The notes below the pieces were generated by a model, which searched no databases, was not told the origin of the DNA, and saw only the letters and a program-made list of their open reading frames with translations. This document shows, in pieces, positions 1 to 9,522 of a stretch of DNA of 64,000 bases (positions are counted from its first letter, which is position 1; every line of letters begins with the position of its first letter). The stretch spans positions 124,001 to 188,000 of the forward strand of contig CAWARA010000032.1 of the NCBI GenBank assembly GCA_963784195.1. The letters are read 5' to 3'. The stretch comes from CAVQAH01 sp963784195 (GTDB lineage: Bacteria > Acidobacteriota > Vicinamibacteria > Vicinamibacterales > 2-12-FULL-66-21). Made by a program: the position numbers and the translations under genes.

Positions 1-1
1 G

Positions 2-592
2 CACAACGGGGAGTACATCTCCGTCTCCGGACCGTCAGGGTGCGGCAAGTCGACGTTTCTCGCGATCCTGGCGCTACTCGAATCGCCGACGTCCGGGCGG
101 TACTGGCTGAACGGCAAGGCGGTCGATCGACTGACGCCCTCCGAGCGCGCGCGCGTCAGAAACGTCGACATCGGGTTGATCTTTCAGAGCTTCAACCTGA
201 TCGGCGACATGACCGTTTACGAGAACGTGGAGTACCCGCTCACGTTGCGCGGCGCGTCCGCCGCCGACCGCAAGGATCGAACCCTCGCGGCGCTCGAGCG
301 CGTCGGCCTCACGTCACGGGCCAAACAGCGGCCTGGCAGCCTTTCAGGAGGCCATCAGCAGCTCGTCGCGATCGCCAGGGCCATCGCCGGGCGGCCGCCG
401 ATCCTGCTCGCAGACGAGCCAACCGGCAATCTGGATTCGAAGAGTGGCGAGACGATGATGCAGATGCTGGCCGAGCTGAATGCCGACGGCGCCACGCTCT
501 GCCTCGCGACGCACAACCCGGACTACATCGCGCGCGCCCAGCGCCATCTCTACCTGTTCGACGGCCGACTGGTCGACGCCCCCGTTACCTAG
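2..592 (+). CDS. ABC transporter ATP-binding protein, LolD/MacB type (5' partial)
   Basis: Cytoplasmic ATPase subunit of an ABC transporter; the open frame runs in from the window edge, so the N-terminus is missing. The Walker A motif GPSGCGKST lies at about bases 29-55, the Q-loop is in IFQSFNL, the signature is LSGGHQQ, Walker B is ILLADEP followed by the D-loop TGNLDS, and the switch His is in ATHNPD. The signature carries His where most members have Gln (LSGGQ), a minor variant. The TGNLDS/ATHNP pattern is typical of the LolD/MacB/FtsE group that drives FtsX-like permeases, in keeping with the ADOP permeases elsewhere in the window. Its own permease partner would lie upstream, outside the window. 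The gene ends with TAG and is convergent with the sensor kinase that follows. Confidence 0.93.
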   Translation, partial: HNGEYISVSGPSGCGKSTFLAILALLESPTSGRYWLNGKAVDRLTPSERARVRNVDIGLIFQSFNLIGDMTVYENVEYPLTLRGASAADRKDRTLAALERVGLTSRAKQRPGSLSGGHQQLVAIARAIAGRPPILLADEPTGNLDSKSGETMMQMLAELNADGATLCLATHNPDYIARAQRHLYLFDGRLVDAPVT

Positions 593-593
593 C

Positions 594-621
594 GGGCGAT
601 GGGCGATGGGCGATGGGCGAT
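594..621. repeat. Tandem heptanucleotide array, unit GGGCGAT
   Basis: Four exact consecutive copies of GGGCGAT begin 2 bases after the stop codon of the ABC ATPase. The reverse-complement unit (ATCGCCC) is arrayed at 835-878, so the two arrays could pair across a spacer of about 210 bp. The spacer (622-834) holds no recognisable gene; it contains only short ORFs with no family signal. Confidence 0.85.
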
Positions 622-834
622 GTTAGGTGGCCTTTTGCCTCGAGTCGATAATGTCGACTGCGAACTGGAATGATCGCTGGCGAAGGTCTTTCGATTTCGA
701 CATGCATGCGACTGGTGCATCGTCATGCCGTCCGTAACTCGCCGAGATTGCGCATTACTAACCAAGATTGTTGAGACTTCTGCATTCAACCCGCCAACAA
801 CAGATCGCAGAATCTAACTACCTCTCCCATGTCA

Positions 835-878
835 CCCATCGCCCTCCCATCGCCCATCGCCCATCGCCCATCGCCCAT
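835..878. repeat. Tandem heptanucleotide array, unit ATCGCCC
   Basis: About six copies of ATCGCCC, one interrupted by an extra CTCCC, end directly at the stop codon of the sensor kinase read on the minus strand. This is the inverted counterpart of the array at 594-621. Together they bracket the convergent gap between two genes, so a transcript from either side would carry one arm and could fold into a long hairpin. Confidence 0.85.
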
Positions 879-3800
879 TCAGGTCGCGAGGCCGTCGCTG
901 CCCGCGGGCGCCGCGCGACGGCTGGCGAATCCGCGCAGCACCTCGATGACCGCACCCGGATCGATCGGCTTCGTGAGGTGCAGATCGAATCCCGCGCTCA
1001 TCGATCGCCGTCGATCTTCCTCTCGCGCGTAGGCGCTCAGGGCGATCGCGTAGAGCCGCGGCTCTCCGGTCTCGCGCTCCCGCTCGCGGATCCGCCGCAC
1101 GAGCACGTGACCGTCCGCCCGCGGCATGGCGATGTCTGCGATGAGCAGATCGGGCCGCTGTTCGTCGAGCGATCGCTCGGCAGCTTCGACGGATTCCGCC
1201 GTGGCCACCTGCGCACCCGCACCGGTGATCAGCAACGCGAGCATCTCCAGCGCGTCCGTCGAGTCGTCCACGACCAGCACGCGCAAACCGCTCAACAGGC
1301 GTTCCGTGGGAAGAGTCAGATCGTCGCGCTGGCTGGAGACCATCGCGTTACGAGGAAGCAGGGGCATCTGGACCACGAACGTCGCACCCTTGTTCTCGCC
1401 TCCGCTCTCGGCGCGGATGGTGCCGCCGTGGAGCTCCGCGAGGTGCTGCGCGATTGCCAGCCCGAGGCCAAGGCCGCCGTGAGCCCTGGTCGTGGTGCTG
1501 TCTGCTTGCCGGAAGCGATCGAACACGAATGGCAGGAAATCCGCCGTAATGCCGGCGCCCGAGTCCGCGACGCGGATTTCGACCATCGGACCGGCTTTCA
1601 CCAGCGAGACACGCACGCTGCCTCCAGCGGGGGTGAACTTCACGGCGTTCGACAGAAGGTTGCCGACGACTTGCTCGAGCCGCACGGCATCCGCGAGCAC
1701 GTCACCCGCGCTGCCTCCGGTCGACGCGGCCAGATCGATGCCACGCGCCTTGGCTATCGGCGCAAATGATTCCACCGCGTTGTTGACGAGCGAGGCCAGG
1801 TCGGTGCGCGTCAGCTCGAGGCGGATCTTGCCGCTGATGACCCGCGACGTGTCCAGTAGATCTTCGACGAGCTGCGCCTGCGCGCGCGCGTTCCGTTCGA
1901 TCGCTTCGACCGCCCGCCGCACCTGTTCGTCGTCGTGCGGCGATCGCCGGAGCACCTGCGCCCAGCCGAGCACGGCGTTCAGGGGCGTGCGCAGCTCGTG
2001 GGAAACGATGCCCAGGAACTCGTCTTTCATGCGGCTCGATTCTTCGAGATCGCGGTACAGCCGCGCGTTGTCGAGTGCGACTGCCGCGCGGTGCGAAAGC
2101 TCTCGTGCGACCGTCAGGTCTGCCTCGGTGTAGTGTCTCCCGCTGATGGTGGTGACCAGGCTCATCGCCCCGATCGTCTGCCCGCGCGCCACGAGCGGCA
2201 GCACGATGAGCGACACCGGCTCAATCTGCTTCATCAGCCGGGCATGATCGGCCGACCGCGCCAGGCCGCGCAGCAGGGATGGCGGAACGGTTTCGAATAA
2301 CGAGGGCCCGCCGCGCAGCGCACGCGCCACGGGATGGTCGCCCTGCGGACGGACGGGGAACTCGGCACGGACGGCGTGCACGAGCGCCTGAATCTCAGGC
2401 GTGCGTGCGGCAACCGAGGCGAGACGCAAGGCTCCATGCTCCAGCAGATCGACGACGCAGACATCGGCGAGGAACGGCACGGGCAGTTGCGCCAACGTGT
2501 CGACGATGCTGCCGAAGTCGAGCGATGAGGTGAGGGCGGTTCCGGCGCGTGCAAGGAAGTTGGTGCGCTCCTCGAGCAGACGGCGCTCGGTCACGTCGCG
2601 GATCAGGAACACGACGCTGTCCGCGCCGCTGGCAGACGTTCTCGCCTCGTACTGTCGCAATTCCGGCCCCACCTGGAGCGTGTAGTCGAACGCCGGGACG
2701 GCATGGCCGGCAAGCGCCTGCTCGAGCGCCTGCAGCGCCGGACGGGTCACGTCCGGAGGCATGACCTCGGTGAGATGCCGGCCAAGAAAATGGTCAGGCG
2801 AAAGGGCCAGGTTCTCTGCTTTCGCCGCAGCGTAGTCGACCAGACGCCCCTGGCGGTCGACTCTGAACATGAGATCGGGAATCGCGGACAGCAATCCGCG
2901 AAGCTCCGCGGTCCTCGCGTCAACGCGGCGTTCGAGGGACTCGGCATGCTGTCGCAGTTCGGTGTCCTTCTGCGCGATCGCATCCGCCATCGCATCGAAC
3001 GCATTCGCCATCTGGCCGATCTCGTCTCGCTGCGCCAGGCGAACCCGCCGCGTCAGATCTCCGCCGGCGAGCGCGCGCGCGGCACTCCCCACTTCGTTCA
3101 GCGGGCGCGACAGCCGCCGCGCAAAGCCAATCGCCAGCCCGAGGGCCAGCAGGGCTGTCCCAAGGGCGACGGCGAGGTTGCGTCGGCTCAGCGCGTCGAC
3201 CTGTGCCAGGACGGCCGCTTCAGGCACAACGATGGCGTAGGTCCACCGGCGATCTCTCATCGGCGCGGTCGCGATCTGCTGAAGGCCCTGACCGAGATGA
3301 ATCCGCACGATCGGATCGCTGCGATCGTCGTACATCAGCCAGCGCGAGCGCTGCACCAGCGCGTCCGCGCCGGCAGGCCGATTCACCAGAGCGGCTGTTT
3401 CCGGACCGAAGCGTCGTTCGGCTATAAGGCGATCGCGCGTGAACTTCGGCAGGCTCGCCAGCGGCCGGAAACGGTATTCCGGAGATGCCGGACTGCTGAT
3501 GACGATGCCCTGCTCATCCCACAGAAGCCCGTATTCCCCGAGACCGCCAAATCCCGTATCACCTGAAATCAGCCGATCGATCTGATCGAGCGGCACACGC
3601 GCGCTCACGACGCCGATGATCCGCTGGCGAGCATCACGCACCGGCGACGCGACGTGCATGTCGACCCGATCCTCGTCAGGCAGGTAGCGCGGATCGTGCG
3701 CGCGCACTTGTCCGGCAATCGCCGACAGGAAGTACGGTGCTGAAATCCGGCTGCGTCCCATCAATTCCGAATCTGTCGAGGCGACGATGGTGCCCGTGTT

Positions 3801-4148
3801 GTCCAGCACGAAGAGCTCGGGCAGTCGTTTGGTGACCTTGACATTGTTCAACAGTGCCTGCAGCTCGGTGGCACGGCGGGCGCTGTCAGGGTCCTGCAAC
3901 ACGCTGACTGTCGGCGGCGCAAGGGCGACGATGATGGTGTCGCCGACGAGGTCTCGAAGGTACTCGTCGAGAAGTACTGCGGTGTTCCGCGCGCGCTGGA
4001 GATCACGTAGGCTCGCGTTCGCAACCTGTTCACGCCGCATCATCACGTCGCTGTACAGCGTCGAGGCGGACAGCGGCAGGATGGCCGCCGCCACGAGCAG
4101 CAGGCCCAGCTTCAGAGCCCAGGGCCAGTCGCGAAAGCGCAGAGTCAT
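879..4148 (-). CDS. Hybrid sensor histidine kinase (dCACHE-HAMP-PAS-GAF-HisKA-HATPase-REC)
   Basis: Membrane-bound hybrid kinase of 1089 residues. An N-terminal membrane segment (about 11-29) and a second one near 322-342 enclose a periplasmic double-CACHE-like sensor. These are followed by HAMP (about 345-395), PAS (about 415-525), GAF (about 540-695), HisKA with phospho-acceptor His717 in SHELRTP, and HATPase_c with the N box QVVGNLLSNAVKF, G1 DSGAGI and G2 GGLGLGLAI. A C-terminal receiver follows, with phospho-acceptor Asp1005 in LIADIAMP and conserved Lys1060. There is no DNA-binding output domain, so phosphate probably passes to a separate regulator. The start codon overlaps the stop of the upstream solute-binding lipoprotein in an ATGA arrangement, implying translational coupling. 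The lipoprotein may present a ligand to the CACHE domain; that link is inferred from position only. Confidence 0.95.
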   Translation of the reverse strand: MTLRFRDWPWALKLGLLLVAAAILPLSASTLYSDVMMRREQVANASLRDLQRARNTAVLLDEYLRDLVGDTIIVALAPPTVSVLQDPDSARRATELQALLNNVKVTKRLPELFVLDNTGTIVASTDSELMGRSRISAPYFLSAIAGQVRAHDPRYLPDEDRVDMHVASPVRDARQRIIGVVSARVPLDQIDRLISGDTGFGGLGEYGLLWDEQGIVISSPASPEYRFRPLASLPKFTRDRLIAERRFGPETAALVNRPAGADALVQRSRWLMYDDRSDPIVRIHLGQGLQQIATAPMRDRRWTYAIVVPEAAVLAQVDALSRRNLAVALGTALLALGLAIGFARRLSRPLNEVGSAARALAGGDLTRRVRLAQRDEIGQMANAFDAMADAIAQKDTELRQHAESLERRVDARTAELRGLLSAIPDLMFRVDRQGRLVDYAAAKAENLALSPDHFLGRHLTEVMPPDVTRPALQALEQALAGHAVPAFDYTLQVGPELRQYEARTSASGADSVVFLIRDVTERRLLEERTNFLARAGTALTSSLDFGSIVDTLAQLPVPFLADVCVVDLLEHGALRLASVAARTPEIQALVHAVRAEFPVRPQGDHPVARALRGGPSLFETVPPSLLRGLARSADHARLMKQIEPVSLIVLPLVARGQTIGAMSLVTTISGRHYTEADLTVARELSHRAAVALDNARLYRDLEESSRMKDEFLGIVSHELRTPLNAVLGWAQVLRRSPHDDEQVRRAVEAIERNARAQAQLVEDLLDTSRVISGKIRLELTRTDLASLVNNAVESFAPIAKARGIDLAASTGGSAGDVLADAVRLEQVVGNLLSNAVKFTPAGGSVRVSLVKAGPMVEIRVADSGAGITADFLPFVFDRFRQADSTTTRAHGGLGLGLAIAQHLAELHGGTIRAESGGENKGATFVVQMPLLPRNAMVSSQRDDLTLPTERLLSGLRVLVVDDSTDALEMLALLITGAGAQVATAESVEAAERSLDEQRPDLLIADIAMPRADGHVLVRRIRERERETGEPRLYAIALSAYAREEDRRRSMSAGFDLHLTKPIDPGAVIEVLRGFASRRAAPAGSDGLAT

Positions 4149-5695
4149 CGCGTCGGCCCCCCGGTTGGCAGGCGGACGAGGTTATACATGAACTCGGGAA
4201 CGAGGCTCCGGGCATCGTCCTGAGGCAGGCCACGGACGCCAACGCGGCTGATCGTCACGCGCACGTTCTCGACGAGCGGCGCGATCGGGAGATCCTCGGC
4301 GAGAATCTCCTGCGCGCGAAAATACGCTGCCGTTCGCACCGACAGGTCTGAGCTGGTGCCGCCCCTGGCGAGGACCGCGTCGAGCTCCGCGTTCGAATAC
4401 CCCATGATCTGGCTGCCACCGTTCGACCCGAATCGGGTCGTCAGGCTGTCTGGATCGGGCCCCTGCGACCCGGCCAACACGGCGAGATCGAAATCGTGTG
4501 CCTCGAAGATGAGCCTGAAATACTCCTGCGGCGCCACCGAACGCGTGCGCACCCGCAGTCCAACGGCGCCTAGCTGCGCGGCGATTTCTTCCGCGAGAAC
4601 GGCGCCCGAGCCCAGCGCCGAATAGAGGAGCGTGGCCACGTAGCCAGGGGGCACGCTCGCCGATATGAGACGCCGCGCAGCGCCCGGATCGTACGAGGGG
4701 GCGCGCGCATCGCCGTTGTAGGCCCAACCGACCGCGGGCGTGTAAAACCCAATCGCCGGTGCGCCCAGCCCGCCAAGCGCGCCGTCCACAATGGCTCGGC
4801 GATCCAGCGCCATGTTGATTGCTCGACGCACGCGAACGTCATCAAGCGGGCGACGCCGAAGATTGAATGTGAGATACGTCCGGCCGTCAGCCGGCGCGGT
4901 CACCACGCTCAGTGTCGGCGACTGCATCAGTGTCTCGAGCAGCTGAGCCGGCGCTCGCCCGATGAGCAGGTCGGCTTCACCTCGCATCAGGAGGTCGGCG
5001 CTTTCTTCTGACGTCGCCGCAAACCGGTATTCGACCTGATCGAGATAGGGGCCCGGCCCGAAGTAGTCGTCGTTCTTTTCAACGACGATGCGCTTGCCGG
5101 GCTCCCACAGTTTCAATTTGAAAGGACCGGTGCCGATGGGTTTGAGATTGGCGGGATGGTTGGCCCAGGGACTGTTGCCGTAGATGTGCGCTGGCACGAT
5201 GGAGGTGCCATACCACGCGAACGACGGCAAAAAGGCCGCCCAGGGTTTGTCGAGCCGCACGACGACGACCCGCGGTTCCGGAACGCTCACGTCGGCAATC
5301 CGCGACGCCACCTCCCGGTTCGCAGATTCCTCTTTGATGCGCAACAGCGTGACGCGGACGTCTTCGGCGCTCAGGGGCCGTCCGTCGTGCCAGCGCACGT
5401 CGGACCTGAGATGGAAGGTGTAGGTCAGGCCGTCGTCCGACTCATCCCATCGCTCCGCGAGTTCCGGGATCACATTGCCATCACCTGCGAGGGAGATGAG
5501 CCGGTTGAACAGGCTCGTGGTGATGACGAGAGCGGCCTCGTCGGGCCCGAGGTTCGGGTTGAGCGTGCGCGGCTCGCCGACAAAGCTCAACCGTAATGTG
5601 CCGTCGCCGCCCTTGACGCCGCGCGGCTGCGCGGCCTGTTGCGCGCAGCCCGCAACGATCACCAGCAACGCCAGAGCCGGTTTGAAGCGGGACAC
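4145..5695 (-). CDS. ABC-type peptide/nickel substrate-binding lipoprotein (SBP family 5)
   Basis: Extracytoplasmic solute-binding protein of 516 residues, the usual length for the DppA/OppA family. The N-terminus is a lipoprotein signal peptide with lipobox VAGC near residue 17, so it should be membrane-anchored. Family landmarks are visible: the LRLSFVGEPRTLNPN start of the mature domain, the WDESDDGLTYTFHLR segment, the VRWHDGRPLSAEDVR motif and IGTGPFKL. No permease or ATPase genes accompany it. Instead its last codons overlap the start of a hybrid sensor kinase by 4 bases. That arrangement suggests a sensory rather than, or as well as, a transport role. Peptide as ligand is inferred from the family; the true ligand cannot be read from the sequence. 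Confidence 0.93.
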   Translation of the reverse strand: MSRFKPALALLVIVAGCAQQAAQPRGVKGGDGTLRLSFVGEPRTLNPNLGPDEAALVITTSLFNRLISLAGDGNVIPELAERWDESDDGLTYTFHLRSDVRWHDGRPLSAEDVRVTLLRIKEESANREVASRIADVSVPEPRVVVVRLDKPWAAFLPSFAWYGTSIVPAHIYGNSPWANHPANLKPIGTGPFKLKLWEPGKRIVVEKNDDYFGPGPYLDQVEYRFAATSEESADLLMRGEADLLIGRAPAQLLETLMQSPTLSVVTAPADGRTYLTFNLRRRPLDDVRVRRAINMALDRRAIVDGALGGLGAPAIGFYTPAVGWAYNGDARAPSYDPGAARRLISASVPPGYVATLLYSALGSGAVLAEEIAAQLGAVGLRVRTRSVAPQEYFRLIFEAHDFDLAVLAGSQGPDPDSLTTRFGSNGGSQIMGYSNAELDAVLARGGTSSDLSVRTAAYFRAQEILAEDLPIAPLVENVRVTISRVGVRGLPQDDARSLVPEFMYNLVRLPTGGPTR

Positions 5696-5720
5696 CCGAC
5701 TGGCGTTATATCACACGCTA

Positions 5721-5816
5721 TCAACTCCCAATCACCAACTCCCAACTCCCAAAGGAAAGCCGATCGAGCGTGAGCTGGAGCTCCTTGGGAGTTGGGAGTT
5801 GGAGGTTGGGAGTTGA
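5721..5816. repeat. Long hairpin of CAACTCC / GGGAGTT heptads
   Basis: Inverted repeat with arms 5721-5756 and 5782-5816 and a 25-base loop. The arms pair over about 35 positions with one G.U, one mismatch and one bulged A. Each arm is itself built of the 7-bp unit CCAACTC (or GAGTTGG on the other arm). It fills the gap between the membrane-fused spermidine synthase (minus strand, ending at 5822) and the solute-binding lipoprotein (starting at 5695), so it lies in the leader or intercistronic RNA of the latter. Confidence 0.85.
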
Positions 5817-5821
5817 GTTCG

Positions 5822-8254
5822 TTACGGCCGCAACGATCGCGCGTGCTCGCGTGCGATGGCTTCGCGCAGCGCCTGGATCGTCGCGTCCGATCCGGTGAAC
5901 AGGCCTTCCGGATAGCGGGCGTGCGAGATCATGTCGGAGTAGATGCGATCGCTCTGATAGAGATTCAGTCCGAGCCCGGCGAGGTACTGCAGGCGCAGAT
6001 TCCTATCGCGGTTGATCATCGCGTCGCGCATCCAGCCGGTCAGCTCCGGTCCGCGGCCGGCGTAGGTCGCGAAAAGATCGACGGCCGAGTAGATGCCGAT
6101 CTCGGAGAGCGACTGCGCGACACGTGAGTACTCGGGGCTCGACAGGCGCTTCTGGATCTCGTCGACGTTGATGGGCCCCGGATCCATCTGTGCGAGCAGC
6201 ACCAGATCGTAGCCTCGTCCTTCCTGCGTGTTCCCCCACACGATGCCGTTTGGGAACGCTTCCATGAAGGTCGCGATCTCGCTCTTGACGGCCTCCGTGT
6301 TGCTCTCGTAGAGCTGCACGAAGAGCGTCACGACGCCGCCTGGATTCAGGTGCGACTTGACGATCTCGAAGAACTCGCGGGTGTAGAGCATCGCCGCGCC
6401 CTTGACCCACGGGTCCAGCGGATCCGACGTAATCGCGTCGAATTTCTCGTCCGTCGTCAGCAGGTAGTGCCGCGCGTCGTCCAGGTGGACACGCGTTTTC
6501 GGATTCCGCACGACGTCGAAGTTGTGTTCAGCGAAATACGTGGAAACGACCTGCGGCACCAGCGGCTCGATTTCCGCGATGGTCAGCTGCTTGAGCCTCG
6601 GCTCGATCGATACGGCGCCGGCAGTGACACCCGCGCCGCACCCGATCACGAGCACGCGGCTCGGGTCTTTCGGGATCAGCGTGGTGAGGTGCCCGAGCAT
6701 GCGCTGGAGACGCATGTCCTGTGGTTCGCTCGAGGCCTGGACCTTCCCGGCGTTGTGATAGTTCAGGATGCCGCCAGGCAGGCGCGAAACAGCGACCGAC
6801 GCGTTCCACCCTTCGCCCATGTAGATGATTTCCATCGGCTGGTTCGCCCGGGTAGCGGCGTAACGGCCGTAAGCGACGAGCACGCGTGGAATCTCGGGGA
6901 CGTTGCGCGCGAGGAGTGCCGCAATGACGGCGCCGATGACGATGGGGATCGTTCCGGTGAACGCTGCGCGGCTGCGTCCGGCATCGCTCTGAAGGGGGCT
7001 GGACGGAAGCGGCTCGAGCACGAGCAGCGCGGACAAACCGCTGATGATGATCAACGCCTGTTGCGCATGCTGGCTTCCGAGCCAGGTGACCAGCAGCAGG
7101 CTGCCGCCCAACGCTCCGATGATGGCACCGACCGTATTCGCGGCGTAAACGCCGCCGACGAGCCGGCCCGGATCCTGCCCGTTCGTGGCGACCGACGCAA
7201 GAGCGAGCGGGAAGCTCGCGCCCCAGAGCACGGCGGCCGGCAGCATGACGAACAGGCCGCGGGCCAGGTCGAGATGGAAGTTGTACCAGGGGTCGACGGC
7301 CATCGAGGGATCGATGGGCCAGTACGGCAGCGACAGCGCGAGCATGTAGGCCGCCCACGCGATGGCGCCGCATAGCATCATCTGCGCCCAGCCGAGCGCG
7401 GCGCGGGGCCGCTCGGTGGTCCGCGCGATCGCCGCGCCTACAGTGCTGCCGATGCCGATGCCCAGCAGGAACACCGCGAGAATCAGCGAAAACGTGTAAG
7501 TGGACGCGCCGAACAGCAGCGACAGCAGCCTCGTCCAGATCACTTCGGCGGCCAGTGCGGTCATGCCGGAGAGCGCGATCGCCACGTAGATCGACCACGA
7601 ACCCGCGTCAGCCTTCACTCTCTTCGTCGGCTCGATCGCGGCCTCGTGTGGCGCCACGCTGGCAATTGCCAGGGCGACCGCCGCGACGGCGACGTTCAGC
7701 GCCACGGCCACGTAGGTCGCAATAGCCATGTCGTGCACGCGCAGCAGGTAGAAACCGGCGAGCAGGCTGCCGATCACCGCGCCGCACGTGTTCCCGCCAT
7801 AGAAGAACCCGAGCCACGACACACCTTGCGGCGTCGTCTGGACCCATCGGGACATGGCCGGCAGCGTCGCACCCATCAGCATCGTGGGCGGCAGCAGGCA
7901 GATAGCGGCCGCAACGGCTCGCAGGAAGATTCCGGATCCCGCCCAGGCCGTGTAGATGTACGAGACGAGCGGCATCCCGAAGAGGACCAGGATGCCGATG
8001 ACGGCGATCCCCAACTCGAGGTAGGCGTAGACGCGCAGCGGATGCCGATCGGCCCCTACGAACCGGGGGAGGAGCAGGCTGCCCAGGCACATGCCGCCCA
8101 TGAACGTCCCGAGCAGGACGCCAAGCGAGATGGCCGATGATCCGATGACGAGCTGAAGGAGCTGGAACCAGACGACTTCATAAATCAAAGCCGCGCAGCC
8201 GCTGCCCACAAAAAGCAGTAGCAACGCAGGCGTATAGCGTCGCGAGGAGGTCAT
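5822..8254 (-). CDS. Membrane-fused spermidine-synthase-like protein
   Basis: 810-residue protein. The first roughly 440 residues form a hydrophobic transporter-like domain with a dozen or so membrane segments, beginning YTPALLLLFVGSGCAALIYE, a sequence typical of fused MFS/spermidine synthase proteins. The C-terminal half has a class I methyltransferase-like fold of the polyamine aminopropyltransferase family. It contains the nucleotide-binding loop VLVIGCGAGVTAGA near residue 535, the acidic IAEIEPLV, and ITSDPLDPWVKGAA, the counterpart of the spermidine-synthase gatekeeping segment. Many such fusions are annotated as spermidine synthases without proof, so substrate and product are uncertain. 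It is divergent from the phosphatase gene at 8349, sharing a 94-base promoter region. Confidence 0.88.
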   Translation of the reverse strand: MTSSRRYTPALLLLFVGSGCAALIYEVVWFQLLQLVIGSSAISLGVLLGTFMGGMCLGSLLLPRFVGADRHPLRVYAYLELGIAVIGILVLFGMPLVSYIYTAWAGSGIFLRAVAAAICLLPPTMLMGATLPAMSRWVQTTPQGVSWLGFFYGGNTCGAVIGSLLAGFYLLRVHDMAIATYVAVALNVAVAAVALAIASVAPHEAAIEPTKRVKADAGSWSIYVAIALSGMTALAAEVIWTRLLSLLFGASTYTFSLILAVFLLGIGIGSTVGAAIARTTERPRAALGWAQMMLCGAIAWAAYMLALSLPYWPIDPSMAVDPWYNFHLDLARGLFVMLPAAVLWGASFPLALASVATNGQDPGRLVGGVYAANTVGAIIGALGGSLLLVTWLGSQHAQQALIIISGLSALLVLEPLPSSPLQSDAGRSRAAFTGTIPIVIGAVIAALLARNVPEIPRVLVAYGRYAATRANQPMEIIYMGEGWNASVAVSRLPGGILNYHNAGKVQASSEPQDMRLQRMLGHLTTLIPKDPSRVLVIGCGAGVTAGAVSIEPRLKQLTIAEIEPLVPQVVSTYFAEHNFDVVRNPKTRVHLDDARHYLLTTDEKFDAITSDPLDPWVKGAAMLYTREFFEIVKSHLNPGGVVTLFVQLYESNTEAVKSEIATFMEAFPNGIVWGNTQEGRGYDLVLLAQMDPGPINVDEIQKRLSSPEYSRVAQSLSEIGIYSAVDLFATYAGRGPELTGWMRDAMINRDRNLRLQYLAGLGLNLYQSDRIYSDMISHARYPEGLFTGSDATIQALREAIAREHARSLRP

Positions 8255-8348
8255 GAAGGCACCCTTGAATCAGACAGGAAACCTGGATGCTATCACGTCG
8301 TCAGGACGCCCGGAAGGTCGCGCCGGCTGACGGGAGTATGATGCGGAG

Positions 8349-9522
8349 ATGCGTCGAACGCCGACCCTCCTCCTTGCCACACTCCTGATTGCCCTGACGC
8401 TCACCACGCTTGGCGTGGCGCAGGGGCAGAGCGAGCCGCGGATCGTCGCCATCGGCGACATTCACGGCGCGGGCGACCAGTTCGTCGCTTTGCTGCGCAC
8501 CGCCGGCCTGACCGATGACCGCGACCAGTGGATCGGGGGCCGGACGCATTTCATCCAGACCGGCGATTATCTCGACCGTGGCGACAAGGTCCGCGAGATC
8601 ATGGAATTGCTGATGCGGCTCGAGGAGGACGCCAAGAAGGCAGGCGGCCGCGCGGACATCCTGATGGGCAACCACGAGGTCATGAACCTGCTCTATCAGT
8701 TTCGTGACGTGTCGCCTCAGGCCTACGCGGCATTCGCCGACGATCGTTCGGAGGATCGCCGGCGCCGAGCCTACGAAGACTACGCATCCCTCATGAAGAA
8801 GCGAAAGGACGCGCAGCCGCAGTCGCAGGACGAGTGGATGGCCGCGCATCCTGCAGGGTTCCTCGAGTACGCCGAGGCGTTCGCTCCACGCGGCCGCTAC
8901 GGACGCTGGCTCCGATCGCGCAGCGTCGTCGTCAAGGATGGCGGCAGCATTTTCATGCACGCCGGGATCGCGCCAGGGTCAGTGAAGAGCATCGACGACG
9001 TCAACCGCGAACGTGAGCACTGAAATCGAGCGTTGGGATCGACTCCGTGAAACGCTGGTGAAGACCGGTCTGATCCTGCCGTTTTTCACGTTCCAGGAGA
9101 CGCTCGATGCAGTCAACGCCGAGGTCGGGCGGATCGCCCTGGCACTGGAGGCCAAGGAATCTCCCGGCGACCACGTCACGCGCGAGTTCGTCGATCAGTT
9201 GCAGGCGGTAGGCGCGCTCGGCAAGTCCTCGCTGCTCGACCCCGAAGGACCGCTCTGGTACCGCGGCCTCGCACGGCTCGCCGACTCTGACGAGCCACAG
9301 ATCCTGGAACTGCTGAAGCAACTCGGCGCGGAGCGATTTGTCACGGCCCACACGCCGCAGCTGCCAGGGCGCGTCACGGCCCGGTTCAGCAATCACGCCT
9401 TTCTCATCGATACGGGAATGCTGACGACCTTCTTCAAGGGCGGGCGGCCGTCCGCCCTCGAGCTTCAGGGCGGACGGATTACCGCAATCTATCCTGATGC
9501 CCGCGAGGTCCTTGTCCAGTAG
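8349..9522 (+). CDS. Secreted PPP-like metallophosphoesterase (frameshifted)
   Basis: Calcineurin-like phosphoesterase with a signal peptide (hydrophobic stretch LLLATLLIALTLTTLGVA, then AQG). The metal-ligand motifs of PPP-type Ser/Thr phosphatases appear in order: GDIHG, GDYLDRGD and GNHEVMN, with later His residues in MHAG and TAHTP. The first frame ends at a TGA at 9021-9023, but the family sequence continues in the +1 frame from base 9013. Removing one base near 9018-9021 restores an unbroken protein of about 390 residues reading through EREHEIERWDRL. The span is 3n+1 bases, as expected for one extra base. Either a sequencing error or a recent frameshift; the reading frame is otherwise clean. 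The protein is likely periplasmic; its substrate is unknown. Confidence 0.85.

Noticed and set aside
622..834. Small gene between the convergent ATPase and kinase genes
   Set aside because: Only short frames of low coding character; no start with a ribosome site and no family signal.
594..878. Possible CRISPR array from the regular short repeats
   Set aside because: Units are 7 bp with no unique spacers, and no cas genes are present.
9013..9023. Programmed frameshift in the phosphatase gene
   Set aside because: No slippery heptamer or downstream pseudoknot is evident, and the same kind of extra-base break occurs in about ten unrelated genes of the window.
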